From NCBI GenBank assembly GCA_045535465.1, contig JAZSLS010000074.1, positions 1 to 5,760 on the forward strand: a DNA stretch of 5,760 nucleotides, read 5' to 3'. The position numbers and the translations under genes are program-made. Below the pieces are notes generated by a model. The model did not search any database. It was given only the letters and a program-made list of their open reading frames with translations, and was not told the origin of the DNA. The first letter of the stretch is position 1. Every line of letters begins with the position of its first letter. The DNA is from SIG636 sp045535465 (lineage in GTDB: Bacteria > Bacillota > Clostridia > Oscillospirales > CAG-382). Of the stretch, positions 4,798-5,760 are shown in pieces.

Positions 4798-5415
4798 TTA
4801 ATAAAAACGGAAGTTGGCTATTACCTTACCCAATATTACCACGTCTTTTGCATAGATAGGTTCCATTGTAGAGTTTGCGGGTTGAAGCCTTATCCTCCCG
4901 TTGTCACGGTAGAAATACTTAACCGTAGCGCTGTCGTCTATCAAAGCTACCACTATTTCCCCATCATCGGCATAACGGCGGTTTTCAACGATAACAATGT
5001 CACCATCCATTATCCCCGCTTCTATCATACTTTGACCGATAACACGAAGAGCGAAAATAGAGTCCGAGCCTGCCATAGACGCAGGATAATCCACGTATCC
5101 GTCATAGTTTTCCACAGCAAGAACGGGCACGCCTGCACGAACCTGACCGATAAGCGGAACACGAACGGTACGGGGCTGCTCGGAAGGCTGTTTTGCTTTT
5201 AAGGTTATGGCTCTGCTTTTGCCGTCACGACGGTCAATATATCCCTTTTCCTCAAGGCGCTTTATATAAAGATGCACAGTTGACGTGGATCTTATACCTA
5301 AAGCCTCGCAAATATCACGAACAGAGGGGGCATAGCCCTCGTTGGTGATAGACTCACGGATGTATTTATATATTTCTTTTTCCTTGTCGCTGAGCTTGTT
5401 ATAATTACCTGCCAT
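4798..5415 (-). CDS. lexA: LexA, SOS-response transcriptional repressor (205 aa)
   Basis: LexA represses DNA-repair genes and cleaves itself when RecA filaments form on damaged DNA. The winged-helix DNA-binding domain spans about 1-72, with APSVRDICEALG (29-40) and the recognition helix in STSTVHLYIKRLEEKGYI (43-60). A short linker leads to the S24-type latent protease domain (about 82-205). The cleavage site is Ala94-Gly95 in QVRAGVP. The catalytic dyad is Ser129 (GQSM) and Lys166 (ATVKYF). All key residues are present and the length is normal. The ATG at 5415 has GGAGG 7 nt upstream, inside the end of mrnC; the two genes are 2 nt apart and surely cotranscribed. No GAAC-N4-GTTC-type box was found in the window, so any autoregulatory site would lie upstream of the right edge. 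No terminator is seen before the tRNA-Lys promoter. Confidence 0.97.
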   Translation of the reverse strand: MAGNYNKLSDKEKEIYKYIRESITNEGYAPSVRDICEALGIRSTSTVHLYIKRLEEKGYIDRRDGKSRAITLKAKQPSEQPRTVRVPLIGQVRAGVPVLAVENYDGYVDYPASMAGSDSIFALRVIGQSMIEAGIMDGDIVIVENRRYADDGEIVVALIDDSATVKYFYRDNGRIRLQPANSTMEPIYAKDVVILGKVIANFRFY

Positions 5416-5417
5416 AA

Positions 5418-5760
5418 TTAATCCTCCGCCTCGTAGGCTAAGTCAAATAGGCACTGCGCACGCTCTGTGTCCCCCAAAAGATACAGATAACCAAACAGAC
5501 ACTCAAGCCCCGTTGCACGGCGGTAATCCACCGCCGAAGCGCTTTTTGGTGTATGCACACCCTTTGCGTTGCGCCCGTACTTAAACATCTGCAGTTCCTT
5601 TTCTGAAAGATGCGGCAAAACACGCTCCACGGCGGCGCTTTGGCTGACCGCCGTTACGTATTTTTTTGCATCCACGTTAAGGTCGCTTATCTTGCGGTCG
5701 CCGTCACCGATTATACGGCGGCGTGCCATAAGCTCGATAACGGCATCCCCCATATAGGCA
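5418..5760 (-). CDS. mrnC: Mini-ribonuclease III (5' end cut by window edge)
   Basis: Mini-III is a dimeric RNase III-type nuclease without a double-stranded RNA-binding domain; in Bacillus subtilis it trims the ends of 23S rRNA precursors. The last 113 codons are visible. AYMGDAVIELMARR sits at the right edge and contains the catalytic-site Asp of the G-D-A motif. KYVTAVSQSAAVERVLPHLSEKE follows, then the family hallmark YGRNAKG and PKSASAVDYRRATGLECLFGYLYLLG, which holds the second acidic site (Glu of TGLE). The ATG at 5753 lies inside the conserved motif and is not the start; the frame continues past the edge. The end (…LAYEAED) is normal, so only about 15-25 N-terminal residues should be missing. 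It is the promoter-proximal partner of lexA in the visible operon. Confidence 0.95.
   Translation of the reverse strand, partial: AYMGDAVIELMARRRIIGDGDRKISDLNVDAKKYVTAVSQSAAVERVLPHLSEKELQMFKYGRNAKGVHTPKSASAVDYRRATGLECLFGYLYLLGDTERAQCLFDLAYEAED

Noticed and set aside
1..5760. Search by eye for CRISPR repeats, insertion-sequence ends, tRNA-linked attachment-site duplications and phage genes.
   Set aside because: No regularly spaced repeats, no transposase or integrase fragments, and no duplicated tRNA 3' ends were seen near either tRNA.

Overview
The window looks like an ordinary chromosomal stretch from a Gram-positive, low-to-mid GC bacterium, most likely a clostridial member of the Bacillota. 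The grounds are a Mini-ribonuclease III gene, a Firmicutes-type LexA, a two-domain Gram-positive-style NagZ, strong AGGAGG-type ribosome binding sites, near-consensus sigma-A promoters with 17-nt spacers, and a Ser/Thr kinase of a type I associate with Clostridia. The species cannot be named from this sequence. I see no phage, insertion sequence, CRISPR array or toxin-antitoxin pair. I also do not see a convincing undescribed multi-gene system.

Left part (1-1960). The N-terminal lobe of a Hanks-type Ser/Thr protein kinase runs off the left edge on the minus strand. It has its own TTGACA-17-TATAAT promoter, with a perfect 12-bp palindrome just upstream. Behind it, also on the minus strand, lies a DUF1963 (YwqG-like) protein. 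A 245-bp divergent intergenic region carries a promoter for each direction. On the plus strand follows the only plus-strand gene, an unrecognised 168-residue single-pass membrane protein with its own promoter and a strong terminator.

Right part (1961-5760). Everything is on the minus strand. Read in the direction of transcription the order is: mrnC (Mini-III, cut by the right edge), lexA, tRNA-Lys(UUU), a GNAT acetyltransferase, nagZ (GH3 beta-N-acetylglucosaminidase) and tRNA-Pro(GGG). mrnC and lexA are 2 nt apart and form an operon. Separate promoters precede tRNA-Lys, nagZ and tRNA-Pro. No intrinsic terminator is visible after lexA or after nagZ, so each mRNA may read into the tRNA gene behind it. 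The GNAT gene has no visible promoter and probably depends on transcription passing the hairpin behind tRNA-Lys.

The genes are a housekeeping mixture: RNA maturation (Mini-III), the SOS regulator (LexA), amino-sugar or muropeptide turnover (NagZ), acetylation, signalling (kinase) and translation (tRNAs). They do not form a single pathway. The most distinctive features are regulatory: two near-identical A-tract-plus-promoter modules in front of the two tRNA genes, and two inverted repeats at the promoters of the kinase and DUF1963 genes.
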